64,000 nt of DNA from Streptomyces piniterrae. GTDB lineage: Bacteria; Actinomycetota; Actinomycetes; Streptomycetales; Streptomycetaceae. Below, piece by piece: positions 56,285 through 64,000 of this stretch. How positions within the stretch are numbered: position 1 is the stretch's first letter; each line of letters starts with the position of its first letter. The position numbers were made by a program, and so were the translations under genes. The notes under the pieces were generated by a model. The model saw only the letters and a list, made by a program, of their open reading frames with translations. It searched no databases and had not been told where the DNA came from. The stretch spans positions 310,001 to 374,000 of the forward strand of contig NZ_SUMB01000005.1 in the NCBI RefSeq assembly GCF_005048155.1, in the 5' to 3' direction.

Positions 56285-58308
56285 GTGCCGCCCCGACCGA
56301 GACGCCGGTCCTCGACAAGCGGGACCGCATCACGCACAGCGGGTCCGAGAGCCCGCCAGCGGCCCCGGGCTTCTGGGCCCGCCTGGCCGGCAACCCCAAG
56401 GCCGTGCTCCTGGTCGCCGCCCTGCTCGTGGCGGTCATCGCCGCGCTCGCCGGCGGCAGCGGCATCTGGCCGAAGGACCTCACCTTCGACCTGCGTACGC
56501 CGCTCACCGACCTGAACGAGTGGCTGGTCGACAACCGCGACACGCACCCGCTCTTCCTCTACTTCCTGCTGCACATCAGCAACACCGCGCAGTCCGCGGT
56601 CGACTCGGTGGTCCTGGGCCTGGAGAACCTCGGGTTCATCGGCGTGACCGTCGCCGCCGTGCTCGTCGCCTGGGCGGCGGGCGGTGCCGGGCTGCAGCGC
56701 CGCGCCCTGCGCACCGCGGGCACCGCGCTCGGCGCCTTCGGCCTGATCGGCCTGCTCGGCATGTGGGAACCCGCGATGGAGACCGTCGGCCTGATGGTCG
56801 TCTGCGTCGTCGTCGCCGCCCTGGTGGGCGTGGTGCTCGGCATGATCTCCGGCCTCTCCGACCGCGGTGAGCGGATCCTGCGCCCGGTCTTCGACACGAT
56901 GCAGGTCCTGCCGGCCTTCTCGTATCTGCTGCCGTTCGTGCTGATCTTCGACGTGGGCACCCCCTCCGCCTTCGTCACCACCGTGATCTACGCGGCTCCG
57001 CCGATGGCCCGGCTCACCTCGCTCGGCCTGCGCGGCGCGGACGCGGCGGCCCTGGAGGCATCCCAGTCCCTCGGCGCGACCTACCGGCAGCAGCTCTTCA
57101 CGGCCCGGCTCCCGCTGGCCCGCAAGCAGATGCTGCTCGGCCTCAACCAGACGATCATGATGTGTCTGTCGATGGTCGTGCTCGCCTCGATGATCGGCGC
57201 CGGCGGCCTCGGCGAGGAGATCTACCGCTCCCTGTCGATCCTCGACACCGGCCAGTCCCTGACGGCCGGCATCGCGATCGTCCTGATCGCCATCTGGCTG
57301 GACCGCACCACCGCCGTGGTGGGCGAGCGCCTCGACGACCCGGCGGCCGCCACCCGCCGGAACAGGTCGTGGCTGCCCTGGGCCGTCGTCGCGGCCGCGA
57401 CCGCCGGCGCCACCGCGGTCGGCACCGCCCTCGGCAAGCTGGAGTGGCCCGACAACTGGGTCGTCTCCATTTCCGAGCCGGTGAACTCCGTGGTCGACTG
57501 GATCGAGAGCGAGCTCGGCTCCGGCATCCCGGTCCTGGGCGGCACCCTCACCTGGGCCTCCGGCTTCGCCGAGTACGTCATCAACCCGCTGCGCGACGCG
57601 TTGCAGGCCACCCCGTGGTGGGCGCTCCTGCTCGTCGCCGGTGTGCTCGCCTACGCGGTGGGCCGCTGGAAGGCCGCGGTCACCGCGGTGCTCGCGCTCG
57701 GCGTGATCGGCGGCATGGGCCTGTGGACCCGCTCCATGGACACCCTGTCGCAGGTCATCGCGGCCCTCGCCGTGACCCTGCTGCTCGGCTTCGCGATCGG
57801 CGTGCTCGCCGGCCGGGTCGACCGGGTGGAGCGGGCCATCCGGCCGCTGCTCGACACCCTCCAGACCATTCCGCAGTTCGTCTACCTGATCCCGATGGTC
57901 GCCCTGTTCAGCGGCGGTCGTACGGCGGGTGTCGCGTCGGCCGTGCTCTACGCGCTGCCTGCGGTGGTCCGCATCACCAACCAGGGCATCCGCCAGATCG
58001 ACCCGGCGGCCCTGGAGGCATCCCGCTCGCTCGGCGCCTCCACCGGCCAGCAGCTCCGCCAGGTGCAGCTGCCGCTCGCCCGCCCGTCGCTGCTGCTCGC
58101 GGTCAACCAGGGCGTCGTCCTGGTCCTGTCCATGGTGGTCATCGCGGGCATGATCGGCGGCGGCGCGCTCGGCGTCGACGTCGTCAAGGGCCTGGCCAAG
58201 GGCGACCTGGCGCTCGGCATGACGGCCGGTATCGCCATCGTCTGCCTGGGCGTCCTCCTGGACCGGATCTCCCAGCCGGGTGCCGACGTGAAGAAGCGCG
58301 GCCTCTGA
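56281..58308 (+). CDS. Fused double-domain betaine/choline ABC permease
   Basis: A 675-aa protein containing two BPD-type permease domains in one chain. The first half has EASQSLGATYRQQLFTARLPLARKQMLLGLNQTIMMCLSMVVLASMIG; the second half repeats EASRSLGASTGQQLRQVQLPLARPSLLLAVNQGVVLVLSMVVIAGMIG near the C-terminus. Around each are several TM helices, in total about 12. This gives the transporter its pair of membrane subunits as a fusion. ATG 56281 overlaps the ATPase stop (ATGA). The N-terminal 30 residues are a hydrophilic tail. Confidence 0.93.
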   Translation: MSAAPTETPVLDKRDRITHSGSESPPAAPGFWARLAGNPKAVLLVAALLVAVIAALAGGSGIWPKDLTFDLRTPLTDLNEWLVDNRDTHPLFLYFLLHISNTAQSAVDSVVLGLENLGFIGVTVAAVLVAWAAGGAGLQRRALRTAGTALGAFGLIGLLGMWEPAMETVGLMVVCVVVAALVGVVLGMISGLSDRGERILRPVFDTMQVLPAFSYLLPFVLIFDVGTPSAFVTTVIYAAPPMARLTSLGLRGADAAALEASQSLGATYRQQLFTARLPLARKQMLLGLNQTIMMCLSMVVLASMIGAGGLGEEIYRSLSILDTGQSLTAGIAIVLIAIWLDRTTAVVGERLDDPAAATRRNRSWLPWAVVAAATAGATAVGTALGKLEWPDNWVVSISEPVNSVVDWIESELGSGIPVLGGTLTWASGFAEYVINPLRDALQATPWWALLLVAGVLAYAVGRWKAAVTAVLALGVIGGMGLWTRSMDTLSQVIAALAVTLLLGFAIGVLAGRVDRVERAIRPLLDTLQTIPQFVYLIPMVALFSGGRTAGVASAVLYALPAVVRITNQGIRQIDPAALEASRSLGASTGQQLRQVQLPLARPSLLLAVNQGVVLVLSMVVIAGMIGGGALGVDVVKGLAKGDLALGMTAGIAIVCLGVLLDRISQPGADVKKRGL

Positions 58309-58366
58309 CCCCACCCCCCCCGAATCCCCCGGTCAACCCACCTGCCAAGCAAGGGACTTGAACGAT

Positions 58367-59344
58367 ATGAAGCGCACCAAGCTCATCAACAACCGGATAG
58401 GTGCCGTCGTCGCCGCGGGGGCCGGCGTCCTCGGCCTCCTGGCCCTCACCGGCTGCGGCGCCGCCGAGACCGGCGCCTCCGCGGGCGGCTCCGACAAGGT
58501 CACCATCACCGTCCCGTCCTGGGTCGGCGCGCAGGCCAACGCCGAGGTCGCCAAGGCCCTCCTGGAGAAGGAGGTGGGCGTCAAGAAGGTCGAGCTCAAG
58601 GTCATGGACGAGCCCATCGGCTGGGACGCCCTGAACAACGGCAAGGCCGACGTCATCCTGGAGGACTGGGACGGCCTGCCCGAGAAGCAGAAGCTGTACA
58701 TCGACCAGAAGAAGAGCATCGTCAAGGGCGGCGACCTGGGCGTCACCGGCCACATCGGCTGGTTCATCCCGAAGTACTACGCCGACGCCCACCCCGAGGC
58801 GAAGACCTTCGAGGGCCTGAACAAGCTGGCCAAGGACTTCAAGACCTCCGAGTCCGGCGACAAGGGCGAGTTCCTCGGCGCGGCCCCGTCGTACACCACG
58901 TACGACGAGTACCTCATCAAGAACCACAAGCTGAACTTCAAGATCAAGGAGACCGGCAACGAGGCCGCCCAGATCAAGGAGATCCAGCAGAAGTACGAGA
59001 AGAAGCAGCCCTTCGTCACGTACTGGTGGGAGCCGCAGTGGCTGAACAACGACATTGACCTCGTGGAGGTGAAACTCCCCAAGTTCAAGGAAGGCTGCAA
59101 CGAGCCCAAGGAGAAGACGGAGTGCGGCTACGCCAACACTCCGCTCCAGAAGTACCTCAACGCCGACTTCGCCAAGGACGGCGGCGACGCCGCCGAGTTC
59201 CTGAAGAACTTCAAGTGGTCGACCGAGCAGCAGAACGAGGTCGCCAAGTACATCGCCAAGGACAAGATGTCCGGCGAGGAAGCCGCGAAGAAGTGGATCG
59301 AGGACAACAAGTCGACGTGGCAGGCATGGCTGCCGAAGAAGTAA
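58367..59344 (+). CDS. Glycine betaine/choline-binding lipoprotein (OpuAC/ProX-type)
   Basis: A 325-aa substrate-binding lipoprotein. Signal peptide with lipobox LALTGCGAAE (Cys at about residue 30), so it is anchored outside the membrane beside the permease. The mature protein has VTITVPSWVGAQANAEVAKALLE, DEPIGWDALNNGKADVILEDWDG and YWWEPQWLNNDID, with aromatic residues in the usual quaternary-amine cage positions (W in SWVG, DWDG, YWWEPQW). ATG 58367 follows AAGGGA; a TTG at 58358 would add three codons. Last gene of the operon. Confidence 0.93.
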   Translation: MKRTKLINNRIGAVVAAGAGVLGLLALTGCGAAETGASAGGSDKVTITVPSWVGAQANAEVAKALLEKEVGVKKVELKVMDEPIGWDALNNGKADVILEDWDGLPEKQKLYIDQKKSIVKGGDLGVTGHIGWFIPKYYADAHPEAKTFEGLNKLAKDFKTSESGDKGEFLGAAPSYTTYDEYLIKNHKLNFKIKETGNEAAQIKEIQQKYEKKQPFVTYWWEPQWLNNDIDLVEVKLPKFKEGCNEPKEKTECGYANTPLQKYLNADFAKDGGDAAEFLKNFKWSTEQQNEVAKYIAKDKMSGEEAAKKWIEDNKSTWQAWLPKK

Positions 59345-59664
59345 CGGCCGGCCGTTGACGTAGTCATCGGTGTTGGTCACCGGCATTTCATGAGCCGCGC
59401 CCCGGGGCGCGGGCCGTATTCCGTGGGGATCGCATATCCCCTCGGGCACACGGCCCGCGCCCCGGGCTCGTTCTCGCGGTCCGCGACGGAACCGTCCCCC
59501 CGCCGCCCGTCGTGTCTTCGAGTGCCGCCCGCGGCCCTGGTCGCCCACCGCGTGTCGTGTGACGGCATAGTAGGGCGGGCCCCCGATGGGGGTCATGACA
59601 ACATCGGCGCTTCGCCCGCGTCGCGCCGACACGCACCAGACCCGTACCGGGGGGACTCCGCTCC
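59345..59664. terminator. Intergenic region with a long hairpin after the betaine operon
   Basis: 320 bp. CCCGGGGCGCGGGCCGT (59401-59417) pairs with its complement at 59450-59466 over 17 bp. The 32-nt spacer itself holds a smaller hairpin, GGGGAT (59425-59430) with ATCCCC (59436-59441), extended by CCG/CGG beyond a T-T mismatch. The whole is a large two-tier hairpin probably ending the betaine operon. Downstream is the protease promoter; nothing else recognised. Confidence 0.75.
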
Positions 59665-60825
59665 ATGCCATTCATACGCCGTTCCACCGCCGCGGCCGCC
59701 GCGCTGGCCGCCCTGCTCGCGGTGACCGCCACCGCCTGCGGCCCCAGTGACGACAACGCCTCGGCGGCGCCGGGCAGTTCGGCCGCCGCCGACGGCGAGG
59801 GTGGCCTCAAGCTTCCGAAGGGCGTGCCGACCAGCATCGACGACCTGAAGAAGTGGAAGGACGGCGGCTGGCAGAACTGGGACAACTGGGCCCGCAAGGC
59901 CGCCGACTTCGCCAACCCGGTGATCAAGGACCACTGGAAGACGGACCGGATGGCGAAGGCCAAGGCCGCCCCGGACGTCGCGGTGAACGCCACGGGGGTC
60001 GGCAGCGAGTACGACGCCACGGACCCGGAGCCGCGCGCCATCCAGGCCGAGGAGGTCGCCCGGCCCTACCACCGGCACATGGCGCCGGTCGGGAAGATCT
60101 TCTTCGACAGCCCGGACGGCCCCCGGGTCTGTTCCGGCACGATCGTCGAGGACCCGGCGCACCCGGGCAAGTCCAGCCTGGTGTGGACGGCAGGCCACTG
60201 CGTGCACTCCGGCAAGCAGGGCGGCTGGATGCGGAACATCGTCTTCGTGCCGTCGTACAACGACAACGGCGTGCCGATGAACCAGGTCGGCCAGACCCCG
60301 GCCCAACAGGTCACGCCGTACGGCCGGTTCTGGGCCGACTGGATCACCACCTCCGGTGAGTGGATCGACATGGGCAGCGAGCAGACCGGCAACGGCGGCT
60401 CCGCGTACGACTTCGCGGTGCTGCACGTGAAGCCGGAGAACGGCGGCGGCAAGTCGCTCCAGGAGACCGTCGGGGCGGCAGCCCAGGTCTGGTTCAACTC
60501 CCCCTCCGCCGACGGCATCAGCTCCCTGGACGCCTTCGGCTACCCCGCGGCGCCGCCCTACGACGGCGCCCGGATGATGAACTGCGCCGCCCGCCCGGGC
60601 CGCCTCACCATGGAGCAGGGCACGCCCGCCATGCACCGCATCGGCTGCACGATGACCGGCGGCACCTCCGGCGGCGGCTGGTTCGTCAACCGCGGCGGCA
60701 AGCTGACCCTGGTGTCCAACACGTCGATCAGCTCCAACGCCCACACCTGGCTGGCGGGCCCGCACCTGGGGCCGGAGGCGGAGCGGGTGTTCAGCGGGAT
60801 AAGCCAGAAGTTCGCGGGCCAGTAG
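59665..60825 (+). CDS. Secreted trypsin-like serine protease
   Basis: A 386-aa protein. N-terminus RRSTAAAAALAALLAVTATACGPSDD has a signal peptide with a weak lipobox (ATAC), so it may be a lipoprotein or secreted. The catalytic domain begins at about residue 140: SGTIVEDPAHPGKSSLVWTAGHCVHSG holds His, AYDFAVLHVKP holds Asp, and GCTMTGGTSGGGWF holds the Ser; this is the trypsin-like order H-D-S, with GTSGGG instead of GDSGGP. Cys residues suggest disulfides. Start ATG 59665 follows GGGGGGA. It stands alone between hairpins. Confidence 0.88.
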   Translation: MPFIRRSTAAAAALAALLAVTATACGPSDDNASAAPGSSAAADGEGGLKLPKGVPTSIDDLKKWKDGGWQNWDNWARKAADFANPVIKDHWKTDRMAKAKAAPDVAVNATGVGSEYDATDPEPRAIQAEEVARPYHRHMAPVGKIFFDSPDGPRVCSGTIVEDPAHPGKSSLVWTAGHCVHSGKQGGWMRNIVFVPSYNDNGVPMNQVGQTPAQQVTPYGRFWADWITTSGEWIDMGSEQTGNGGSAYDFAVLHVKPENGGGKSLQETVGAAAQVWFNSPSADGISSLDAFGYPAAPPYDGARMMNCAARPGRLTMEQGTPAMHRIGCTMTGGTSGGGWFVNRGGKLTLVSNTSISSNAHTWLAGPHLGPEAERVFSGISQKFAGQ

Positions 60826-60898
60826 CGGGGACGCGAGCCGGAGTTGTAGGCAGGGGCGGTCCTCTTCGGGCCGCCCCTTTGGCGTTCCTAGGGCGTTC

Positions 60899-62353
60899 CT
60901 ACGCCCCCGGCGGCAGCGCCCGGCACAAGGCCGCCAAGGCGCCGGGGTAGGCGTGCTCGGACGGTGTGGCATAGCCGATGACCAGGCCGTGGCGGGGCGG
61001 CATGGTGGCGGCCGGGTGGCGGTAGCCGGAGAGGGCGTCCAGGGCCAGGCCCTGCCAGCGGGCGGCACGCAGGGCGGCCTGTTCGTCGGACGAGGTGGCG
61101 TCGTCCGGGAGCTGGAGGACGGCGTGCAGACCGGCGGCGATGCCGGTGACGGTGAGATGCGGGGCCTGGGCCGTCACCGCGTCGACGAGCTGGTCGCGGC
61201 GTCGCCGGTAGCGCTGGCGCATCCGGCGGATATGGCGGTCGTAGGCGCCCGAGACGATGAAGTCCGCGAGGGTCAGCTGGTCGGTGACGCCCGCCCACGC
61301 CTCCCGTTCCCCCTTCGCCTCCAGCACCGCGTCCACCAGCCGGTCGGGCAGCACCATCCAGCCGAGGCGCAGCGCGGGCGACAGGCTCTTGCTGACCGAA
61401 CCGAGGTGGATGACGTGTTCCGGGTCCAGTCCCTGAAGCGCGCCGACCGGCTTGCGGTCGTAACGGAACTCGCCGTCGTAGTCGTCCTCCAGCAGATAAC
61501 TCCCGTTGGCCCTGGCCCAGTTGATCGCTTCGGCGCGGCGGCCGGGGTGGAGCGGGACGCCGGTGGGGAATTGGTGGGCGGGGGTGAGGAGACTCGCGCG
61601 AATGTCGGCCAGGGCAACCAACTCGCTTGTATCTGCGCCCAGTTGGTCGACGTTTATGGGCTGGGTCCGTACGCCTGCCGTCGTCAGGAGGGCGTGGTGG
61701 AAGGGGAGGCCGTAGGACTCGACGGCGAGCGGGCCCGGCAGGACGGCGGGGAACAGGAGCCGTAGCGCGTGCGAGAAACCCGAGCAGATGACGATGCGTT
61801 CGGGGTCGGTGCGTACGCCGCGGGTGCGGGCCAGGTAGTCGGTGAGGGCCCGGCGCAGCTCGGGGCGGCCGCGCGGATCGCCGGGGCCGAAGGCGTCGTT
61901 GGGGGCGGCGGACAGCGCGCGCCGGGCGGCGGCGAGCCAGGCGGTACGCGGGAAGGCGGCGGCATCCGGCTGGCCTTGGAGCAGGTTGTACGTCGGGCGG
62001 CTCGCCGGGGCGCGGCGGGCGGGCGCGCGGGCGGGAGCGAGCGGCTCGGCGCGGTGTGCGACGCGGGTGCCGGACCCTTGGCGTGCGCTGAGCCAGCCCT
62101 CGGCGACCAGCTCCGCGTAGGCGTCGGCGACGGTGTTGCGGGCGATGCCGAGGTCGGCGGCGAGCGAGCGATAGGGCGGCAGACGGGTGCCGGGGGCCAG
62201 CCGGCCGGTCCGTACGGCGTCCCGCAGCGCCCGGATGAGGACGGCACGGCGGCTGCCGGGCCCGGTCAGATCCAGATGCAGATCGGTGCCCGGACTCTCC
62301 GCGAGGTCGGCCCGCTCGGCCCGATCGACCTGATTGACCCATGATTCCGGCAT
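60899..62353 (-). CDS. MocR/PdxR-type GntR regulator with aminotransferase domain
   Basis: A 484-aa protein. Residues about 30-100 are a GntR winged HTH (LIRALRDAVRTGRLAPGTRLPPYRSLAADLGIARNTVADAYAELVAEGWLSARQGSGTRV), and residues about 120-480 are a type I aminotransferase domain with PLP Lys in GSVSKSLSPALRLGW. MocR proteins sense vitamin B6 or amino acid derivatives. Divergent from the AhpD-like gene across 47 bp, so it probably controls that gene and itself. ATG 62353 chosen: the natural start for the ESWVNQVDRAERADLA opening. Confidence 0.93.
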   Translation of the reverse strand: MPESWVNQVDRAERADLAESPGTDLHLDLTGPGSRRAVLIRALRDAVRTGRLAPGTRLPPYRSLAADLGIARNTVADAYAELVAEGWLSARQGSGTRVAHRAEPLAPARAPARRAPASRPTYNLLQGQPDAAAFPRTAWLAAARRALSAAPNDAFGPGDPRGRPELRRALTDYLARTRGVRTDPERIVICSGFSHALRLLFPAVLPGPLAVESYGLPFHHALLTTAGVRTQPINVDQLGADTSELVALADIRASLLTPAHQFPTGVPLHPGRRAEAINWARANGSYLLEDDYDGEFRYDRKPVGALQGLDPEHVIHLGSVSKSLSPALRLGWMVLPDRLVDAVLEAKGEREAWAGVTDQLTLADFIVSGAYDRHIRRMRQRYRRRRDQLVDAVTAQAPHLTVTGIAAGLHAVLQLPDDATSSDEQAALRAARWQGLALDALSGYRHPAATMPPRHGLVIGYATPSEHAYPGALAALCRALPPGA

Positions 62354-62400
62354 GGAAATGCACCCTATAGACGGTCGCCTGCCCTCGTAGATTCGGGGTC

Positions 62401-62907
62401 ATGACGAACCACATGACGAACCACATGACGAATGAAGAGCACCTCACCGAATCGGTCCGCAGCCCCCGGGTGAACTTCGCCAAGGCCGCGCCCAAGGCTT
62501 TCAAGGCCCTCATCGGATTTGACGCCGCCGCCCGCGAGGGACTGGACCCCGCACTGGTCGAGCTGGTCCAGATCCGTTCCTCGCAGCTCAACAAGTGCGC
62601 GTACTGCCTGCACATGCACACCACCGACGCGCGCAAGGCGGGGGAGAGCGAGGAGCGGCTGCACATGGTCGCCGTGTGGGAGGAGGCGGCGCACTTCTTC
62701 AGCGCGAAGGAACAGGCCGCGCTGGCGCTCACCGAGGCCGTGACGTTGGTATCGCACGGCGGCGTCCCGGACGCGGTCTACGAGCGGGCCGCACGGCACT
62801 TCGACGAGCCGGAGCTGGCCCGGCTGTTGGCCCTGATCTTCACCATCAACACCTGGAACCGGATCGCGATCAGCACAGGGAAGGTGCCGGGGACGGACGA
62901 GCGGTGA
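62401..62907 (+). CDS. Carboxymuconolactone decarboxylase/AhpD-like protein
   Basis: A 168-aa protein of the AhpD/CMD family: PALVELVQIRSSQLNKCAYCLHMHTTDARKAGESEERL has the CxxC pair and nearby His used in peroxide handling. The C-terminal half, VPDAVYERAARHFDEPELARLLALIFTINTWNRIAIS, is typical. The first 11 codons are an ATGACGAACCAC repeat with three in-frame ATGs (62401, 62416, 62431) and no Shine-Dalgarno, so the mRNA is probably leaderless from the divergent promoter shared with the MocR gene. Start choice uncertain within the repeat. Confidence 0.92.
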   Translation: MTNHMTNHMTNEEHLTESVRSPRVNFAKAAPKAFKALIGFDAAAREGLDPALVELVQIRSSQLNKCAYCLHMHTTDARKAGESEERLHMVAVWEEAAHFFSAKEQAALALTEAVTLVSHGGVPDAVYERAARHFDEPELARLLALIFTINTWNRIAISTGKVPGTDER

Positions 62908-63047
62908 GGGGGAGCCGGGGGCGCCCCCTGTGCGCCCCCTCGCTCATCTCCGGGCCCCCGTCACCCCTCCGGGCCCCCGTCACCCCTCCGGGCCCCCGTC
63001 CACCCCTCCGGGCCCCCGTCCACCCCTCCGAGCCCTCGTCACCCCTC
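62908..63047. repeat. Five tandem 19-20-bp repeats
   Basis: Units of CGGGCCCCCGTCACCCCTC type start at 62951, 62970, 62989, 63009 and 63029, the last with substitutions. They occupy the convergent space between the AhpD-like gene and the PEP-mutase-like gene; the fifth unit carries the latter's stop codon. Confidence 0.85.
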
Positions 63048-63773
63048 CCCGCGCAACCCGTCCCGTATGCGCTCCGCCAGCCCGGCGACCGCCGTCATGG
63101 CCTGCCGCTGGAGCCCCGGGCCGAAGGTGATCCGGGACGCGCCCAGGGCGCCCAGTTCGCGTGGCGAGGGGCCGTCCGGCTGCACCACGGCGTTGACGGG
63201 GAGGCCGATCCCGGCGGCCAGTTCGGCGAGCAGCGGGGGCGGCGCCAGGATCGGATAGACGCAGTCGGCGCCCGCCTCCGCGTACAGCCGGCCGCGCCGT
63301 ACCGCCTCCGCCGTGCCCTCGACGCCCCACAGGAACGTATCGATCCGGGCGTTGATCACCAGCGCGTCGCCCGCCTCGGCCCGTACCCGCGCCAGCCAGT
63401 CCGCCTGCTCCTCGGCATCCCGGAGGGCGCCGGACGCGTGGTCGGAGTCCTCCAGGTTGCAGCCCACCGCCCCCGCGTCCGCCAGCCGGCCCACCAACTC
63501 CTTCGCGGACAGCCCGTATCCGGCCTCCACATCCGCCGAGACGGGGACGTCCACAGCCCGTACGATCCGCGCGACGGCCGCGAACATCTCGTCGGGCGGC
63601 GTCTTCCCGTCCTCGTAACCGAGGGAGGCAGCCACTCCCGCGCTGGGCGTGGCGAGCGCGGGAAACCCCGCGTCCGCGAAGACCTTGGCGCTGGCCGCGT
63701 CCCAGGGGCCCGGCAGCACCAGCGGCAGGTCCGGGCCGTGGTGCAGGGCGCGCAGCGTCTCGGCGGGGGTCAC
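63039..63773 (-). CDS. Isocitrate lyase/PEP mutase family protein
   Basis: A 244-aa protein of the ICL/PEPM family: PLVLPGPWDAASAKVFADAGFPALATPSAGVAASLGYEDGKTP, VPVSADVEAGYG (metal-binding Asp region), GAVGCNLEDSDH, LVINARIDTFLWG and DCVYPILAPPPLLAELAAGIGLPVNAVV. It likely cleaves a C-C bond in a small oxoacid; the true substrate is unknown. GTG 63773 overlaps the stop of the next upstream gene (GTGA). Its stop lies in the last tandem repeat unit. Confidence 0.9.
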   Translation of the reverse strand: MTPAETLRALHHGPDLPLVLPGPWDAASAKVFADAGFPALATPSAGVAASLGYEDGKTPPDEMFAAVARIVRAVDVPVSADVEAGYGLSAKELVGRLADAGAVGCNLEDSDHASGALRDAEEQADWLARVRAEAGDALVINARIDTFLWGVEGTAEAVRRGRLYAEAGADCVYPILAPPPLLAELAAGIGLPVNAVVQPDGPSPRELGALGASRITFGPGLQRQAMTAVAGLAERIRDGLRGEG

Positions 63774-64000
63774 AGCTCCTGCCCCGGAGGCTGGCGGACG
63801 GCGACATTGACCCGGTTCCAGTTGTTGATCGCGACGATCACCGCGATGAGGTGGGCCAGTTCGCTTTCGTCGAAGTGGGCGGCGGCCCGCTCGTAGACCT
63901 CGTCGGGCACGAAACCATCCGTCAGGACGGTCACCGCTTCGGTGAGGGCGAGGGCCGCCCGCTCCCGCTCGGAGTAGAGCGCGCCCGCCTCCTCCCAGGC
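63770..64000 (-). CDS. Second AhpD-like protein, N-terminus beyond window
   Basis: 76 codons are in the window: AWEEAGALYSERERAALALTEAVTVLTDGFVPDEVYERAAAHFDE and AHLIAVIVAINNWNRVNVAVRQPPGQEL. This is the C-terminal half of an AhpD/CMD-family protein, closely similar to residues about 100-160 of the AhpD-like gene at 62401 (EQAALALTEAVTL; VYERAARHFDE; TINTWNRIAIS). The N-terminus with the CxxC pair is off the right edge. Its stop overlaps the PEP-mutase-like start (GTGA), so the two form an operon. Confidence 0.9.
   Translation of the reverse strand, partial: AWEEAGALYSERERAALALTEAVTVLTDGFVPDEVYERAAAHFDESELAHLIAVIVAINNWNRVNVAVRQPPGQEL

Noticed and set aside
62951..63047. CRISPR-like array
   Set aside because: Units are adjacent with no unique spacers and differ in length by one base.
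1..64000. Integrase, transposase or tRNA attachment sites for the accessory blocks
   Set aside because: Searched by eye at the CIS-sucC and mdh-betaine borders; none is visible.

Overview
The window is high-GC actinobacterial DNA, almost certainly from a Streptomyces chromosome. Evidence: strong GC bias at codon third positions, many GTG starts, and Streptomyces-type families (XRE/DUF397, DUF5954-like, DUF6415-like, MocR, NB-ARC/TPR). The gene order sucC-sucD / purN-purH / folD / mdh / choline-betaine genes matches, from memory, the sucCD-to-betaine segment of the S. coelicolor chromosome. No tRNA, rRNA, CRISPR array or insertion sequence was recognised.

Region 1 (1-20927, all minus strand) is most of a phage-tail-like contractile injection system (CIS) operon, read leftward from a sheath gene and running off the left edge. 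In order: sheath, tube, zinc-ribbon baseplate chaperone-like protein, disordered 265-aa protein, DUF4255 cap protein, AAA+ ATPase, 107-aa protein, a 2,237-aa eCIS-core (DUF4157) protein, two low-GC orphan genes, tube-adaptor protein, LysM protein, hub, OB-fold spike, PAAR tip, gp25 wedge and baseplate J. Most junctions overlap by 4-11 nt or are only a few bases apart, so production is probably translationally coupled. The giant protein has an N-terminal HELLH zinc-peptidase motif, a huge charged linker, a long amphipathic/hydrophobic helical block and a C-terminal module in clearly lower-GC DNA, followed at once by two small low-GC genes. This looks like an exchangeable toxin/immunity cassette carried by the CIS.

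Region 2 (21566-40126) is mainly core metabolism: succinyl-CoA synthetase (sucCD), a membrane-anchored sigma-like protein, a PerM-like membrane protein, purN-purH, two Pro/Tyr/Gln-rich membrane proteins, folD, a DUF3017 protein, NADP-isocitrate dehydrogenase and malate dehydrogenase. Four TCA genes therefore lie within 19 kb. Between icd and mdh lie a small secreted I36-like protein, three tandem paralogous HTH-transmembrane-ectodomain regulators and a DUF1876 protein.

Region 3 (40127-51735) is accessory. A three-gene membrane-linked operon and a nearby NB-ARC/TPR STAND ATPase share short Gly-Asp-Asn or HFH beta-type motifs. Beside these are an XRE/DUF397/DUF6879 regulatory module, DUF6415- and DUF5954-like proteins, a RibD/DHFR-like reductase and a secreted LppX-like protein.

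Region 4 (51934-59344) is a choline/glycine-betaine operon: betaine aldehyde dehydrogenase, GMC choline dehydrogenase, ABC ATPase, fused double permease and substrate-binding lipoprotein. It takes up choline or betaine and oxidises choline to betaine. It ends in a long hairpin.

Region 5 (59665-64000) has a secreted trypsin-like protease, a MocR regulator divergent from an AhpD-like gene, and a coupled pair formed by a second AhpD-like gene (cut by the right edge) and a PEP-mutase/isocitrate-lyase family gene. All family names rest on sequence recognition by eye; no search was run.
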